Source of the DNA: Caenorhabditis remanei
Lineage: Eukaryota; Nematoda; Chromadorea; Rhabditida; Rhabditidae
Assembly (NCBI RefSeq): GCF_010183535.1
Contig: NC_071329.1
Coordinates: 4,526,001 to 4,590,000, forward strand
DNA length: 64,000 nt
Reading direction: 5' to 3'
The notes under the pieces were generated by a model that did not search any database, was not told the origin of the DNA, and saw only the letters and a program-made list of their open reading frames with translations. This document shows positions 19,540 through 32,676 of the stretch, piece after piece (the first letter of the stretch is position 1; each line of letters starts with the position of its first letter). Position numbers and translations under genes: made by a program.

Positions 19540-22500
19540 ATGGAGGATTTCAAGGAGATAGAGGTGAGTATTTGAATGTCTTGGAATGCTGAAATTTTGA
19601 CTAAATGTTGAAAATGACATTTTAAATTATTTGACCAAAAATCAGCTAGGTAGCACTATTTGCCGCCGAGATACATGCCTTCAAAGTAGAAGGTCCGACT
19701 TTCTGAATTTCAAACTTGCGTAACTCGATTGCCTGAGGTCGCACAGGTCTGAAATTATGGCGCAATACTAAAAATAACATGTTTAATTGTATTGCCAGAA
19801 ATCGTTTTTATAGAATTAGATTTGGCTGAGATACACACTTTCAAAGTTAGAGACTTGACCGCGACGCAAACTCATCGCAGCGGTCGAAACTTCAAAAGTG
19901 TGTATCTTGGCTGCCTGGGGTCAGACAGTGCTGAAATTTTGGCTGAATGTTAAACATGACATTTTTAATCATATGACCAAAAATCAGCTAGGTAGAACTT
20001 TTTGTCGCCGAGATACAAAATATTTATAATGCTCATTTTCCTTATTCCAGGGCTTGCTCGAGAGCGCCCGGCCCGACGACGAGAACACCACAACGCTACA
20101 AAACATCCGAAAGTATGCGAAGCTCGCTCTACCGCACATTGTGCTCGTCGTCTGCGTGTGCATCTACGCTACCATCGGCGCGTGGATCTTCTACACACTC
20201 GAGTCGCCCAACGAAGATCGGCTGAAAGAGACGGGCAGAAAGACGATCGCTGAAATGAGGAGTAATCTCATCTATAAGATCAATCATAATGGTGAGTAGG
20301 TCAAATATTTTGTTGTTTGGCTATGGAGCGCGTTTTTTGCAGATGAAGAAGAATGGAAGCAAGACATCGAGAAGGAGTTGATGCTGTATAGTGAAAAATT
20401 GTACAAGGCGTTTAAGGAACAATATGTTAGGTAAGTTTTTTTTTTGAAATTTATAAAAATAAAAATAAAATTAACCTATGAAATGTGCAGAAAAACATTA
20501 AAAAAATATTCTGAAAAAATCAGAAATCTAGTACAAATCTGGGCTGAGATATAGGGATTTGAAAATTGAAGTCTGACCGCGACGCGACCGCGCCGCGTAG
20601 GTCAAAACTTTGAGCTACTGTATCTCGGTCCCATGAAGCTCAAAACACCTGAAATTTTGTCAGTAGATCAAAATAAGCAATCTCAGTTTTTTTCAACATT
20701 TTCCCGCCTAGCCGCGACGCAACCGCATCGCATTGCATAATTCATTTCCAGGTACTCTGACGTTCGAAACATCGGCTACGAAAACCGGGCGAGTAGTGAA
20801 GAAGACGAGATGGGCGGTGACAACGAGAGAAAGAGGAGGCACAGGTAACTTTTTAGTGTAGATCACAAATAAAACCATTTTTCCAGACACGGCAAGAACC
20901 GAGGCGAGAAAGGATCCGAGAAGATGTGGACGACGAGTAGTGCTCTATTCTTCGCCGCGACGACCATGGCGACGATAGGTTACGGTAATATTGTTCCGGT
21001 GACACCTCTTGGAAGATTGGCGTGTGTCTTGTTTGCACTTTTTGGTGCTCCAATTGCTATTATCACTATTGGAGGTGAGTATCTTTATAAAAACGAAAAA
21101 GTTTAAAATATACTTATAACTTAGTACCCAGATATCTAAAACTGCTGAAATTTGTACGGTATATTAAGATAGGCTTATCCTACTAGCCATCCAAATTTCA
21201 GGTCTTTCACGCTACTCGGTCTCGAGTTATGAATGTTCAAAGTTCAGGCCACGCCGCGAGGTCGAAACTTTAAACCCTTGTAACACAAACGGTCGAGTGT
21301 CTCAGTTGATTGTAACTTAGGGATTGTAAAAACAATAAATATAGAAATTTGCTGCCAAAATTTCAAATCAGAAAAGCCACCCGATCTCGAGTTATGAGCG
21401 TTTGAAGTTTGACCCGCCACCTAACCGTGACTCGTGGTCGAAACTTTAAACGTTTGTAACAGAACTGTCGAGTGTCTCAGCTGGTTGAAACTTTGGGATT
21501 ATAAAAACACTAAATATGTAAATGTGCTGTTAAAATTTGAAAGCACAAGCGCTACCCGGTCTCGAGTTATGAGCGTTCAAAGTTCAGGCCGTACGCGGTC
21601 GAAACTTAGAGCGCTTATAACTTTGCTTCTTGCTACCCAAGCAATTCGAAACTTGTACAATTTAAAGAGGCTAGAATGTTGAATTAGCTCTCAAAATTTC
21701 AGCTTTCTAGTCCCCTTTGTCACTGAGTTACAAGCGTTTGAAGTTTAGCCCGCGACGCGACCGCGACGCGCGGTCGAAACTTCGAGCGCCTCTATCTCTG
21801 CGCCCTCTCATCCTACTTTCCTGAAATTTTCACACTTTCTACTTCACCCCTCCCTCAACCTCCCCATATTTCCAGATCTCGGAAAATTCCTGTCCGAATG
21901 CACCATCTGGCTGTACAAACAGATGCGAAAAGGGAGCGCCCGTCTCGACTCGGCGTGGAAGCGATTTCGTGGTCTCGAGGATAGTATAAACGACGATTTG
22001 GAGAGTGCGAGTAAGAATCAGGAATCGTCAATTCTTGACATGGAAATGGACGAGATTGACAAGTCGGAAGTGCCCGTTTTGATGGTTTTCACAATTATCT
22101 TGGTGAGTCGGTTTTTTTTGGCAGGAAAAAAAGAAAAATATGGACAAATAGGGAAAAAGAAGCTGAAAAAAGGGGGAATTCTTTTTTAAATAAACTGTTA
22201 AAAAGTTGATTTATGAATCCTTACTATTCTATCCATTTAACGTTGAACCGCGACGCAACCGCAACGCCGCGTAGATCAAAACTTTAAGCTTCTGTAACTT
22301 GGCTCCCAGATGTCGTAGAGTTCTGAAACTTTGTCAGCAAGTTTGAGCACGATTCAGTTTCCGATTTTGAAAATTTCAGGGCTCTAGGGTCATTTCACGC
22401 TGAGATATTGACGTTTTAAAAAAGCCGACCGCGACGCATAGATTAAAACTATTATTTTCCAGCTCTACATCGCATTCGGTGGAATCCTATTCTCAGTGCT

Positions 22501-25500
22501 CGAAGATTGGTCGTATATGGATGCTTTTTATTACTGTAAGCAAAAAATTAGGCGGGAAATTCGAATTTTTCATACATTTCAGCATTCATCTCACTAACAA
22601 CAATAGGTTTCGGAGATATTGTGCCGGAGAATCATGAGTGAGTGTTTTTTTATGACCTAGAGTTTTCTAGGCCACCAAATTTTCAGCTACATCGCTATTA
22701 TGCTCATCTACCTCGGCGTCGGCCTATCAGTCACCACAATGTGTATCGATTTAGCTGGTATTCAATATATTCAGAAGATCCATTACTTTGGAAGAAAGGT
22801 AATTATAAATTAATTGAAAGGTAATTATCGATTACTTTTCTTTTTCAGTTCCAAGGAACCGACCTACTCCAGTATCTTAAGAAGAAGCGAATGTTGGAGA
22901 GGAGGTTAGCGATGGGACAGGGAGAAGAGATACTCAGGAAATATGTACACGCTGTGGAAAAATTCGAAAGGGAACAAGAACAACAGCTACAACAGAGGAT
23001 AGAGGAGGATCCACCGTCCATTGAGTCGAAAGCGTTTGATAATAGTATGATGAGGTGAGTATTTTGTTTGGAAAAAAAAACGAGAAAAATTAAGAAGATA
23101 CTTTTTTTAAAGAGTATTGTTGAAACGGCTCCGGCACATTTTGAAAACACACGTTTTGTCACAGAACGTGAATTTGTATATTGAAAAACGAGATCTGTTA
23201 GTATCAAAATGTCATAGTTGCCAAAAGTCTTGGTTTCGAAACGTCTTGGAGCTGCTGAAATAGTTCAAGCGATACTGGGTGTCTGCATACTTTCATTTTT
23301 ATTTCCACAATTTCTTTCTTCAAAATTTTTTTCATGATTTTTTTGTCCACGATGCAGTATGGAGAACGAAAAGAATATATAATTAACGAAAATTTACATT
23401 TAAATTTATAAAATTCAGTTCGGAAATTTTTGAATCTTTCCAAAAATTGATATCCTCCAAAAAAAGTTTTAATACAACTCATTTTTCCAACAACTCATCA
23501 AAAAGTTTTGTGAAGCGGTGTGGAATCCAACAAAGACAATTTTTAGAATGGAATCGAAGGAACACACTTTGTTCAAAACTTATTATTATCTGATTCTGAA
23601 ATTAGACATTTTTTGTCGACTCTACAAGAAATGGCGCCTCGGGCCGCGCTAGAATTGGTTTTATGTTCATTTTTCCGTTTTTGGCACTTTTTTCCTGCAC
23701 GCAGCACATTAGCAAAAAGCCATCCGGCCGGTAGTAAATCACAGAGATGGAACTCGCCGAGATCTACATGTTGGTATATTTTTCAGCTCATAATATTGAG
23801 TTTCAAGCGAGTTACGTGCCGGCCCGGTTTGCAAGTGTGAAAAAATGTTCTATTAATGAGAAAAGTAATTTTCGGCAGTTGATAATTCGTAATTTTTATC
23901 AACTAAACAAATTAAACCACCACAAACTTCTGAACTTACCTACTCTGCAGAATCGACGACTCCCTATCCGCATTCCAACTCCGATTCTATGACACATACG
24001 ACGAAGAGGACCTCTTCTCACCCACAATTCATTCGGTTCGAAGTTTTCAACCGAGTGTTTGGAGTAACTCTTCAGCTAGATCAACGTGAGTCTTTCTTTT
24101 TTTTGCTGCACTGTTTCAACGGGTACGGTGGAGCACAATTGCAACAAAAAATAAAATTTCCGTTTTCCAGAAGTTATCTGCGATTCCAACGACATCGAGG
24201 TGCTAGTTGGGACGAGTCCGGTCCGTCCCTATCCGAACATTGCTCATTATCAACCGAGCCTTCCGTACATATCAGACAAGTAAGTATCTCTGCAAATGCG
24301 CTCCATTGCTAACAGAGACTTGTAGTCCTCGTGGACAAGAGGCTTACACTAGAGCGCATTTTCTACATGTGATTGTAATAAATAACACTACTTTCAGGCC
24401 TACTGGGATAATTATCATTCACCGACACCGTCAGTGATATCATTTTTACACCGTCACTTATACTCACCTTCTGTAGCTTCATCCATATCATTTGATTACG
24501 ATTGTTTGGGTGAGTTTTTTTTTGATTTCGGATGAGAAACAAAGCAAAAAATAAAAACAATTGTCTAAAAAACCGAAATAGAAAAGTTTCGAATCAGCTA
24601 AATGATCTAAAATGATTATAAAACACAGTTGTCAAGGTCCGGCGCCAACACTCAAAATTTTTAATTTTTTCGAATTTTTTTGCAAAAAAGGCAAATTGTT
24701 TCCCTATGGTTCAGTATTAAAAGAAATTCGGAAAAATCAACAAAGTTTTCACTTTTTTGATAAAAAATTGGTACTTTTTTTAAAGCCGGGCCTTGAAAGT
24801 GTCATGAACCATCTTCCCATGAAAATTGCGAACCTAAATTTCAAATCAAAAACTTCTGGTTTTTCATAAAAAACTTATATGACCAGAAAGCTTAAGACTT
24901 GAGGATTCCAAATCCGTTTTCAAATTTCCCCTAAAATTAGAACGGATCGAGTTCTAGTTAATTCATGAGCCGTAGGTATAACGGTCGCTGGACTAAAATT
25001 GTGTTGGCCGAGAAAAAGTTCGGCCACCATTTTTTTGAACTTTTCACATATTTTATAGTTATTTAGCTGATTTTTCAAGTGGTAATACGTTTCTGAGTCA
25101 GTGTTTGAGAAAATTATACTATAATCTATGAAAAATGCTCCATTTTGGTTAGGAATTTGAATTTTGAAACGTTCAACGTTTTGAAAACAGAAAAAATGCA
25201 GAAAATTATCTGAAATAGTGAAAATAATGACCGAACAAACCGCGGACCCCAGAACATTCTAAATTTCATGGTGACTGAGTTTTTACACGGCCGTGAAAAA
25301 TCAGAATTCAATTTTTTGAAACACAACCAACATAACTAACAAACTGAGGATTCTGAATCTGTTTATAAAATTTTGATAGCAAAAAAAAATGGGCGGAGTT
25401 AGAACACTTTAGAAAATACTGTAACTCGGTTAATGATACGTTGCTCAAGACTGTTCAATTTTGACAATTTGACAATAAAATTTATATTTCTAAGAAGCTC

Positions 25501-28081
25501 ACGTCGTGAAGATTCTGAATCTGTTTTCAGAATTTCGATAGCACTAAAGTGGGCGGAGTTACACATCTTAAAACAGACAGGGGTGTACTATCCACTCATT
25601 TTCGGTCTAGAACACTTTTGAAATCAGATTCAGAATCCTTACAACGTCAGCTTTTCAGAAATATGAATTTTATGGTCAAATTGTCAAAATTGAACAGTGG
25701 CTGAACAGTCTTGAGCATCTGATGATTTTTTTGAAAGTGTTATAACTCCGCCCATTTTTGGTCTAGAACGATTTTGAAAACAGATTCAGAATCCTCACGA
25801 CGTCATCTACTTAGTTAAACTAACTTTAAATAAAAATTTCCAGCAAAAGACGCCAAATCGGCACGACGAAGTAACTCGTGTCCCCCGATAGACCTTCCCT
25901 CTCCACCACCATCCAATTCCGTAAGTCACTCTTCCCATCGTCGTCCAACCTCCGCTCGGACAATACCATCCCGATTTCCAAAGCATGCATACGCTTCCGA
26001 TCCGATATTCTCATCGGCTCCGCTTTCCTTTCGTTTACCAGAACCCTTCATGCTCTCCAATCTTGCCGCTATCTGTGACGCTTTTGACAATGATATGGAT
26101 GCATGTAACAATCTAGTATTCGGCTCATTTCGACAGTCCCAACTATCCGCTAATCGTCATGACGGCTTGGAAGATCAGTCATGTACCGTAAGACCTCAGC
26201 CTGTCGTGGTCCACGCGGAGGCTCCGCCCCCTTACGTCCCAAAGCTTCTGTTATCCCCTAAACGGTTGTCAGTGATAGATGAGAATAAGATTGCAACGTC
26301 ACCAGAGCCATTATTAAAAAGAAAACATAAGGAACGTGTGGCAAGACAACAGAACCCTCTGCACTCCTTCGACTGGTTGAATGTCAGTCCCCGACGGTTT
26401 CGCCCCGAGCTTCTTATTAAAGATGACCTACCGAAACTCTTCAAATTGGTACGAAACTCCACAAAACGATCCCTGGAATCCCCCACCCAGACATCTGAAA
26501 CAACGCTTCCCGACTTGTCATGCTCCGAGTCGAACCCCGAAAGTGTTGTGTTGATTAGTCCGAGATCGGTAAGTTGTGCTTTTGGCTGAAACATGGTATG
26601 ATATTAATTTCGCTATCCTTTTGCTTCATGTTCTGCTTCTATACCTTCTATGTGCTCTATGTGCTTTGTCTGAAAACATTTGTCCTGCTATGCAAACGCG
26701 CTCGGTTGCCAATGAAATCTGTTTGATGCTTCTGCGCTCTATTGAGAATTCTTTCAATTCTAATGCAAACGCGCTCTAATGTGGTACTTTACATTTTTTA
26801 TTTTACATGAAAAAAGCTGCTATAATGTAAAGATTTTAAATTGAATTATCTTCAGATGCAAAAGCGCTCTACTGAAAAAATTCAGTAATTGAAAGAAATT
26901 GAGTAAATGCGCTCTAATGAGAAATTTTCAAAGTTCTAAAGAATGGTGCAAACGCGCTATAATGTCAAGATTACAACTCAGAAAATTTGAAACTTTGAGT
27001 GACGTAAACGCGCCCCAGTGATACGAATCTAAAATTGATGTTTTTGAAGTTTAGAATGGCGAAAACACGCTTCAGTGAGAATGCTTACGTTTGTAAAAAA
27101 TACGGAGTAAAGGCGCTCTACTGGGTTTCGATGAAAACCAAAAATTTTGAAATTTTGAAGGATGCAACAGCGCTTCAATGAGAAAAGTTTGAGAATTTCT
27201 GTTTTCAAACTTTTGAATGATGCAAATGCGCTCTAATGAGAAAATTTCAAATTCTCAATTTCCGAAATTTTGGATAATGCATATGCGCCCCTGTGATAAT
27301 GCCATTGAATTGACATTTTTAAATTCCAAATAATGCAAGTGCGCTCTAATGAGAAAATTCAAAATTCTGAATCTTTCGTTTTTCGAATGATGCAAATCCG
27401 CCTTAATGCAATATTATCAAGCTTAACTTTTTTTTTCAAGTGCGCTCTAATGAAAAATTTTCTAATTCTTAATTTCCGAAGTTTAGAATGATGGAAACGC
27501 GCTTCAATTTACAAATTTCATAATTTAGAAAGTAAATGCAATCGCGCTCCATTGAAAACATTTCTTGAAATTTTTTTTGACATGACGCAATTGCGCTTAA
27601 ACGCTAAAAAATCCTTTATTTTTTCAGCCAATCGGTCTTGCATGTATGCAAGATTGGGATTCATACATCCAGATGCTTGAAGAGGCGTCACGTGCATTCC
27701 AATACCCTCCGGAAGACGATATCGATGAGGAGGAGGAGACGGAGATAGAGGAAGACGAACAGTTTGAGGAGGAGGAAGAGGAAGTGGAGGTCTTGGATGA
27801 GAGGTGAGAATTTTTGACTGAAAATTTGGAAACAAAACTGAAAAAACTGAAAAAAATGACATTTACGGAATCAAACAGGACATCTGGACATCCTGACAGA
27901 CAGACAGACGCATGTACATTCAGGGGGACATCCAGACACACATACAAATGCTCAGACGGACAAAGAATTGGAACAGAAAACTAGAAAACTGGTTTTTCAG
28001 GAAATTAAAAAAAAAAGACATATGGACATCTGGACATTGAGTTTTGTTACATTTTCGTTGACATGGACATCCGGATATACC

Positions 28082-28117
<36 letters not shown>

Positions 28118-31100
28118 TATAAACAAAAAACCTACTCACTAGAAATCTTGAATTCCCGAAAAATCTCTCGAAAACTTTCTTTTTTCGCCGAATTTTGAGA
28201 ATTGGACTTCCGGACATCCGGACCAACAAACACACAGACAGATAATTATTTTGGAGATCCGGACTGACAGACAGACAGATATATAGATGTTCGAACTCAG
28301 TTCTCATAAATTTTCATAAATTGGACATCCGGACATTCGGACACACAGACAGACCAAAAATAGTTTTGCATCTCTTTATTTTTTGAAATGCATCCTTTCT
28401 GTTACCCCCCACAATTACCAAACTTACCCCTTTGCAACATTTTTGCATCCTTTATTAATTTTTTTTTGAATTTTTTGCACTGGTATGATGTAATTTATAT
28501 GACTAGAAAGCTGAAAACGTCAGGATTCTGAATCGGTTTTCAAAATTTTTCTGGGATGAAAATGGGCGGAGTTACAGACGTTTAAGCTGGGGTGAGCAAC
28601 TCACCTTGCTTAAGCTCCTGTAACTCCGCCCATTTTGGCGCTATCAAAATTTTAAAAACAGATTTATAATTCTCGTGACGTCAGCTATCCAGTCATATAG
28701 ATCTTTTTATTTTTATTCATTTTGCATCCCCCCCCCCACTAATCTGTTCAGAGAATGCATCCCCCATCTTTTGTTATCCGACTACGAGAATCTGGAAGTC
28801 TCCGTCTCCACATCACCGCCAAAACGACAACTTCACTCGGCACCGAGGGTCTACTACCAGCCGAGACCCTCCTTGTTCTCTCAGTGCTCCGTGAGCAACA
28901 AAAATTACGAACCGCCCGAGATTATACCCGAGGAGGTTCATGAGAGCAAGATTCCCAGGTAACAATAGAAAAATTTTGGGTTTTTTTGGAATGCATAAGG
29001 AATGTTATAACAGTTTTTTTGAATTTTTAGAAAGCATGTCATGTCACCAGAGTTATGCACTTTTTAATTTTGTAAAATTATGAAAATTGCAAAAAATTTG
29101 AGCGAAAAAAATTATTAAAACTTTTTTTTTGAAAATTTTTAAATGTAGCGTGTGTGCAAACGCGCTCTACTGGACTCTTGATTTTCCCGAGTAGTACGGT
29201 AGAGCGCGTTTGCATCAACAAGGGATGAGTATGTAATCGCGCTCTATTGAACTAGACTTTCAAATTGAATCAAGTTGTGCGATGGTGCGCAGTTGTAAGA
29301 ATGCTGAGCAGATAATGCAAACGCGCTCTATCGGATATTTTTTTGTATTTGCGGTAGAGCGCGTTTGCATCACATTTCATGTAAATGCGCTCTACTGGAC
29401 TAGAATTTATTTTTCTGCAATAGAGCGCACTTTCAACCTTGCTTCTAGTAAAAAAGTGAGTTAGACTGCATTTTCAGCTAACAATTCAACCGCGCTTTAA
29501 TTCATTGTGCAATAGAGCGCGCTTACAACCACGCCTGACAAATTCTGCAAATGCGCTCTATTGGAGAGTTTTCAATATGTAACAATAGAGCGCACTTGCC
29601 TACCTCGAATTCTGACTCAAAATTTTGAATCCCCGCGCGATCTCTTACTAGTTTTCTCCAATCATGAAATTCTTCCAGCCCCGTTTCCTTCGATCCCCAA
29701 ACATCGGAATCCGAGGAGGAGCCGATGGCCGTGTTTGTGGAAGAGGAGAAACGACCGCCACCGCAAAACGATATCGATTTGGGCGCCTTTGAGCTGGTGG
29801 ATTCTGGTGGGTTTTTAGAATTTCTAAATTTGATGTATATGGTTCTAAAGCTAAAGGAATCAAGATTCTAAATCAGGTTTCAAAATTTTGGTGTGATCAA
29901 AATGGGCGGAGTTACAGGCGCTTAAGCAAGGTGAGTTGCTCACCCATCTTAAAGTGCTGTAACTCCGCCCATTTTCGTCTTAAAAAACTTCTGAAACCAG
30001 TTTCAAAATGCTGACTTTTCTGAGTTACACCACTTCAATGATAGCCCCTCAATCAGGGGTGGACAACCCACCTCAGCTTAGACGTCTATAACTCCGCCCA
30101 TTTTTGTCCTATCAAAGTTTTAAAAAAAGATTCAGAATCCTCACGACGTCAGCTTTCTAGTCATATAAATTGTTTTTATGAAAAACAAAAATTTTTAATT
30201 TTAAATGTAGATTAGCAATTTTTATGGAAAAATGATGCACGACATAGTTGTCAAGGCCGGGTTTCAAAAAAAAGCCTATTGTTTTCAATTTTTGTAAAAA
30301 TGAGAACATTTTTTATGAAAATTCAAAATTTCTTCTGTTCCTGAATCATAGTAAAACTTTTTCAGCGAAAAAATAAAAAATTTGAAACTTTTGAATTTTG
30401 AATTTTGACGCATGACCCACCCTAGCTTAAACGTCTGTAACTCTGTAACTCCGCCCATTTTTGTCCTATAAAAATTTTGAAACCAAATTCAGAATCCTCA
30501 CGACGCCAGCTTTCCCTTGCTTCACCATAACAATTCTTTACAGGTCTAACCCCGGAAGCGTTGCTCTCCAAAGACGAGCCAGTAATCTTCCACCAGAGTA
30601 TGCCAGTCCACTCGGTGCACCACGACACCGTCCAAACCGAAGCAGCCCTGGCGAATCTGATGGCCGCACCGTCCAGTATGCTCACCAACGCCATCCCGCC
30701 TATCATGGTAGAAGACAACTATTGTTTTGTCGTGGACGGGGAGCGGGTCCGGATGGGTGACATACTTGGTGATGATCAGTGGTGGAGGCATACTTCTCGG
30801 CCGACGAAATACTTTTATTCGGATGATTTGAAACAGTTCCATCGGGTGAATTGTATCACTGCCAAAGGGAAGGTGATAACGGCGAAGTTGGCGACACAGG
30901 TAAATATGGTAACTTTTTGAATTTTGAAACAAAACATCTTGAACTGAAGAGAGCTATGAAGGTTTACGCCTCGTATTGGGAACTCCGCTGTCTGGCGTGC
31001 CTCCGGCGCGTTTACCTTTCGAAATCTCGTCTAGCTTGACAGTTGTCAAACGCTAAGCTTATAGGCTAACGCTGGCGCACCTCCGGCGCGTTTTTATTGT

Positions 31101-32676
31101 TTGGGATCATGTGGTAGCTAGATTCTCAAAACTACAAGTTTTTCCTCAAAATCCGTTTTCCTTCTCCAAATATGTTCGCCTTCCAGATGCCCCACCAACC
31201 ATCAACATCAATGTCTGCATCAATGTCCCACACCCAATCGTTATCCGCATCCACACATGCTCAAATACACCCGCAGCACCACAGTATGTCGAACACGCCG
31301 AGGTGAGTTTTTTCGGGGATTTTTGTGGCAAATGGGGTTAGAGGAAGTGCGCTCTACTGATATCTGCAGCACGTGCCACTTTTTCGGTGGAGCGGGTTTG
31401 CAGCATGTATATTGTAGTTGACTATTAATTAGGGAATCAAAACTGTCAAAATTATAGTAAACACGCTCTACTGAGAATGGTAGTAGTGGGAACAAAACAA
31501 ACTGACAAAAGTTGAATTTCCTCTTTTTTGACATGTTATTTGACACTTTTCTCATCAAAAAATTATGTGTCTATAAAGCTGACGTCACAAGCATTCTGAA
31601 TCTATTTTCAAAATTTTGATAGCTGTGTTGAAGAAGGAGTTACGAAACTTTCAGTTTACCTAAAATAATCGTCAGAACTAAAAGCCTTGTATCTCTGTTC
31701 ATTTCAACCCTAGATGGAATTTGAAAACAGATTCAGAATCCTCACGTTTTCAGCTTGCAGACTCATCTTTTTGTTTACTCTAATTGATCGGTACCCGCTA
31801 ATTATCTGTAATTTTGTAAAGTTGATCGGATTTCAAGCCGGGCTCAATTTTTTACGGAGGTTTTCAAAGTTATGCTGAAAATTGTGAAAATTGAAAATTT
31901 CAATCTAAAAAACTAGATTTTTCCTTAAAACTTAGTTTTTCGCTGTCGGTAAGTCTAGTTTTTTTAAACTTTAACTTTTCTAGTTTTTCCTTGAAAAAAA
32001 CCGGCACCCTATAATTAATCGGTTGTCGATTTTTTCAGTTTCCGTTCAGTTAGGTTTCAAAACTTACACTGCTGCTGAAAGTGCGCCCTAACGCGCAGTT
32101 AAATGTATTTCTTGTAATTTTGGAGCGAATTTACACAAAATGTTAAGTGCACTCAATCGCACTCTTGAGTTTTCTAGAACAATTTCGATAGAGTGCGATT
32201 TCACAGTCACGTCATTTTTCGTCAAAACTGATCTTTGATATTCCGATAGAAGTACATCATCGTTATCCTTCGACCACTCATCTTGACCCCTCCATGAATT
32301 TCTAATACCATTTTCCAGATCTTCGATCTCCGGCGGCACCCATCAAACAGCGCACACAACACCGAGTCGCTCCTCCCACCACGACGCGAACAAAGTGCCT
32401 CTAAACAACGTGTACAAAGTGATCCGTTTCTACTCTTTCTGGAAAACATGCACATCATTCCATCGAATAGTCACAATGATTGATAAGGTCGTCGACGAGC
32501 CGTCGAACACTTCTGGCGGCACAACATTCAAAAAACGACTGTTCGTACAGTACCTGTGGAGGAATGCGAAGGCCGTCGAGAAGGCGAGAGTACAGAAGGA
32601 ATTCGATCCGAGACGACAACGACTTCTGCGATTTGTCACTGATCCGGCGGCGAGGAAAAGGTTCCAGAAGATGTAG
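19540..32676 (+). CDS. TWK-family two-pore-domain potassium channel with very long C-terminal tail, 1,242 aa
   Basis: The exons are 19540-19563, 20051-20291, 20343-20430, 20752-20844, 20887-21074, 21876-22102, 22463-22535, 22583-22637, 22687-22798, 22849-23054, 23951-24085, 24171-24279, 24398-24509, 25844-26568, 27628-27803, 28752-28958, 29679-29806, 30544-30899, 31187-31302 and 32319-32676. They sum to 3,729 nt and every junction is in frame. TM1 is about aa 28-53. The first filter is TIGYG (178-182), followed by TM2. TM3 precedes TTIGFG (317-322), and TM4 is followed by MCIDLAG. The channel should pass K+ at the plasma membrane as a dimer. The tail (about aa 375-1242) holds Ser/Pro-rich parts, a Glu-run in exon 15 and a conserved module from about aa 1019 (exons 18-20) shared with the gene at 34661. 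K2P channels are usually 300-700 aa. Transcripts ending earlier are possible. Confidence 0.85.
21180..21800 (+). repeat. Tandem-like repeats in intron 5 of the channel gene
   Basis: A block of about 130-180 bp containing GGTCTCGAGTTATGAGCGTT, a CGCGGTCGAAACTT core and TGTAACAGAACTGTCGAGTG is repeated about four times with divergence. Related CGACCGCGACGC motifs occur in introns 1, 3 and 6. It is non-coding. Confidence 0.55.
24880..25810. repeat. Copies of the GATTCTGAATCTG / GGGCGGAGTTA foldback repeat in intron 13
   Basis: Several partial copies, in both orientations, combine GACTAGAAAGCTGACGTCG-like tips, GAGGATTCTGAATCTGTTTT and TGGGCGGAGTTACA. The family recurs at 28497-28705, 29850-30150, 30425-30510 and 31555-31760, all within introns of this gene. 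Confidence 0.6.
26690..27610. repeat. GCGCTCYAATG motif array filling intron 14
   Basis: About 15-18 copies of a motif near GCAAATGCGCTCTAATGAGA occur at 40-80-bp spacing, nearly all in one orientation. The spacers are A/T-rich and often contain AAAATTTGAAATTTTG. The array occupies most of the intron between exons 14 and 15. Confidence 0.6.
27880..28360. repeat. GGACATCCGGACA motifs and a GACA microsatellite in intron 15
   Basis: Short blocks of GACATCCGGACA and CAGACAGACAG recur many times, and a pure (GACA)n tract of about 36 bp lies at 28082-28117. Single copies of the same motif appear near 9718, 9775, 13972, 15724 and 16425. No gene is present on either strand. Confidence 0.65.
28497..28705. 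repeat. Near-complete foldback MITE in intron 15
   Basis: ATATGACTAGAAAGCTGA at the left pairs with TCAGCTATCCAGTCATAT at the right. GGGCGGAGTTACAG in the left arm pairs with CTGTAACTCCGCCC in the right arm around a short loop. It is the most complete copy of the repeat family scattered through introns 13-19 and has no coding capacity. Confidence 0.65.
29155..29605. repeat. Paired GCGCTCTACTG motifs in intron 16
   Basis: Here the motif mostly occurs as inverted pairs 30-60 bp apart. An example is GCAAACGCGCTCTACTGG near 29157 facing GGTAGAGCGCGTTTGCATC near 29200. At least five pairs are visible, each able to fold into a hairpin in RNA. Confidence 0.6.

Noticed and set aside
24171..24279. 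Alternative reading frame of exon 12 with a more ordered peptide (start VICDSNDIEVLV)
   Set aside because: It does not join in frame with exon 11 (phase 2 end) and leads to a stop in exon 13; the other frame joins both neighbours.
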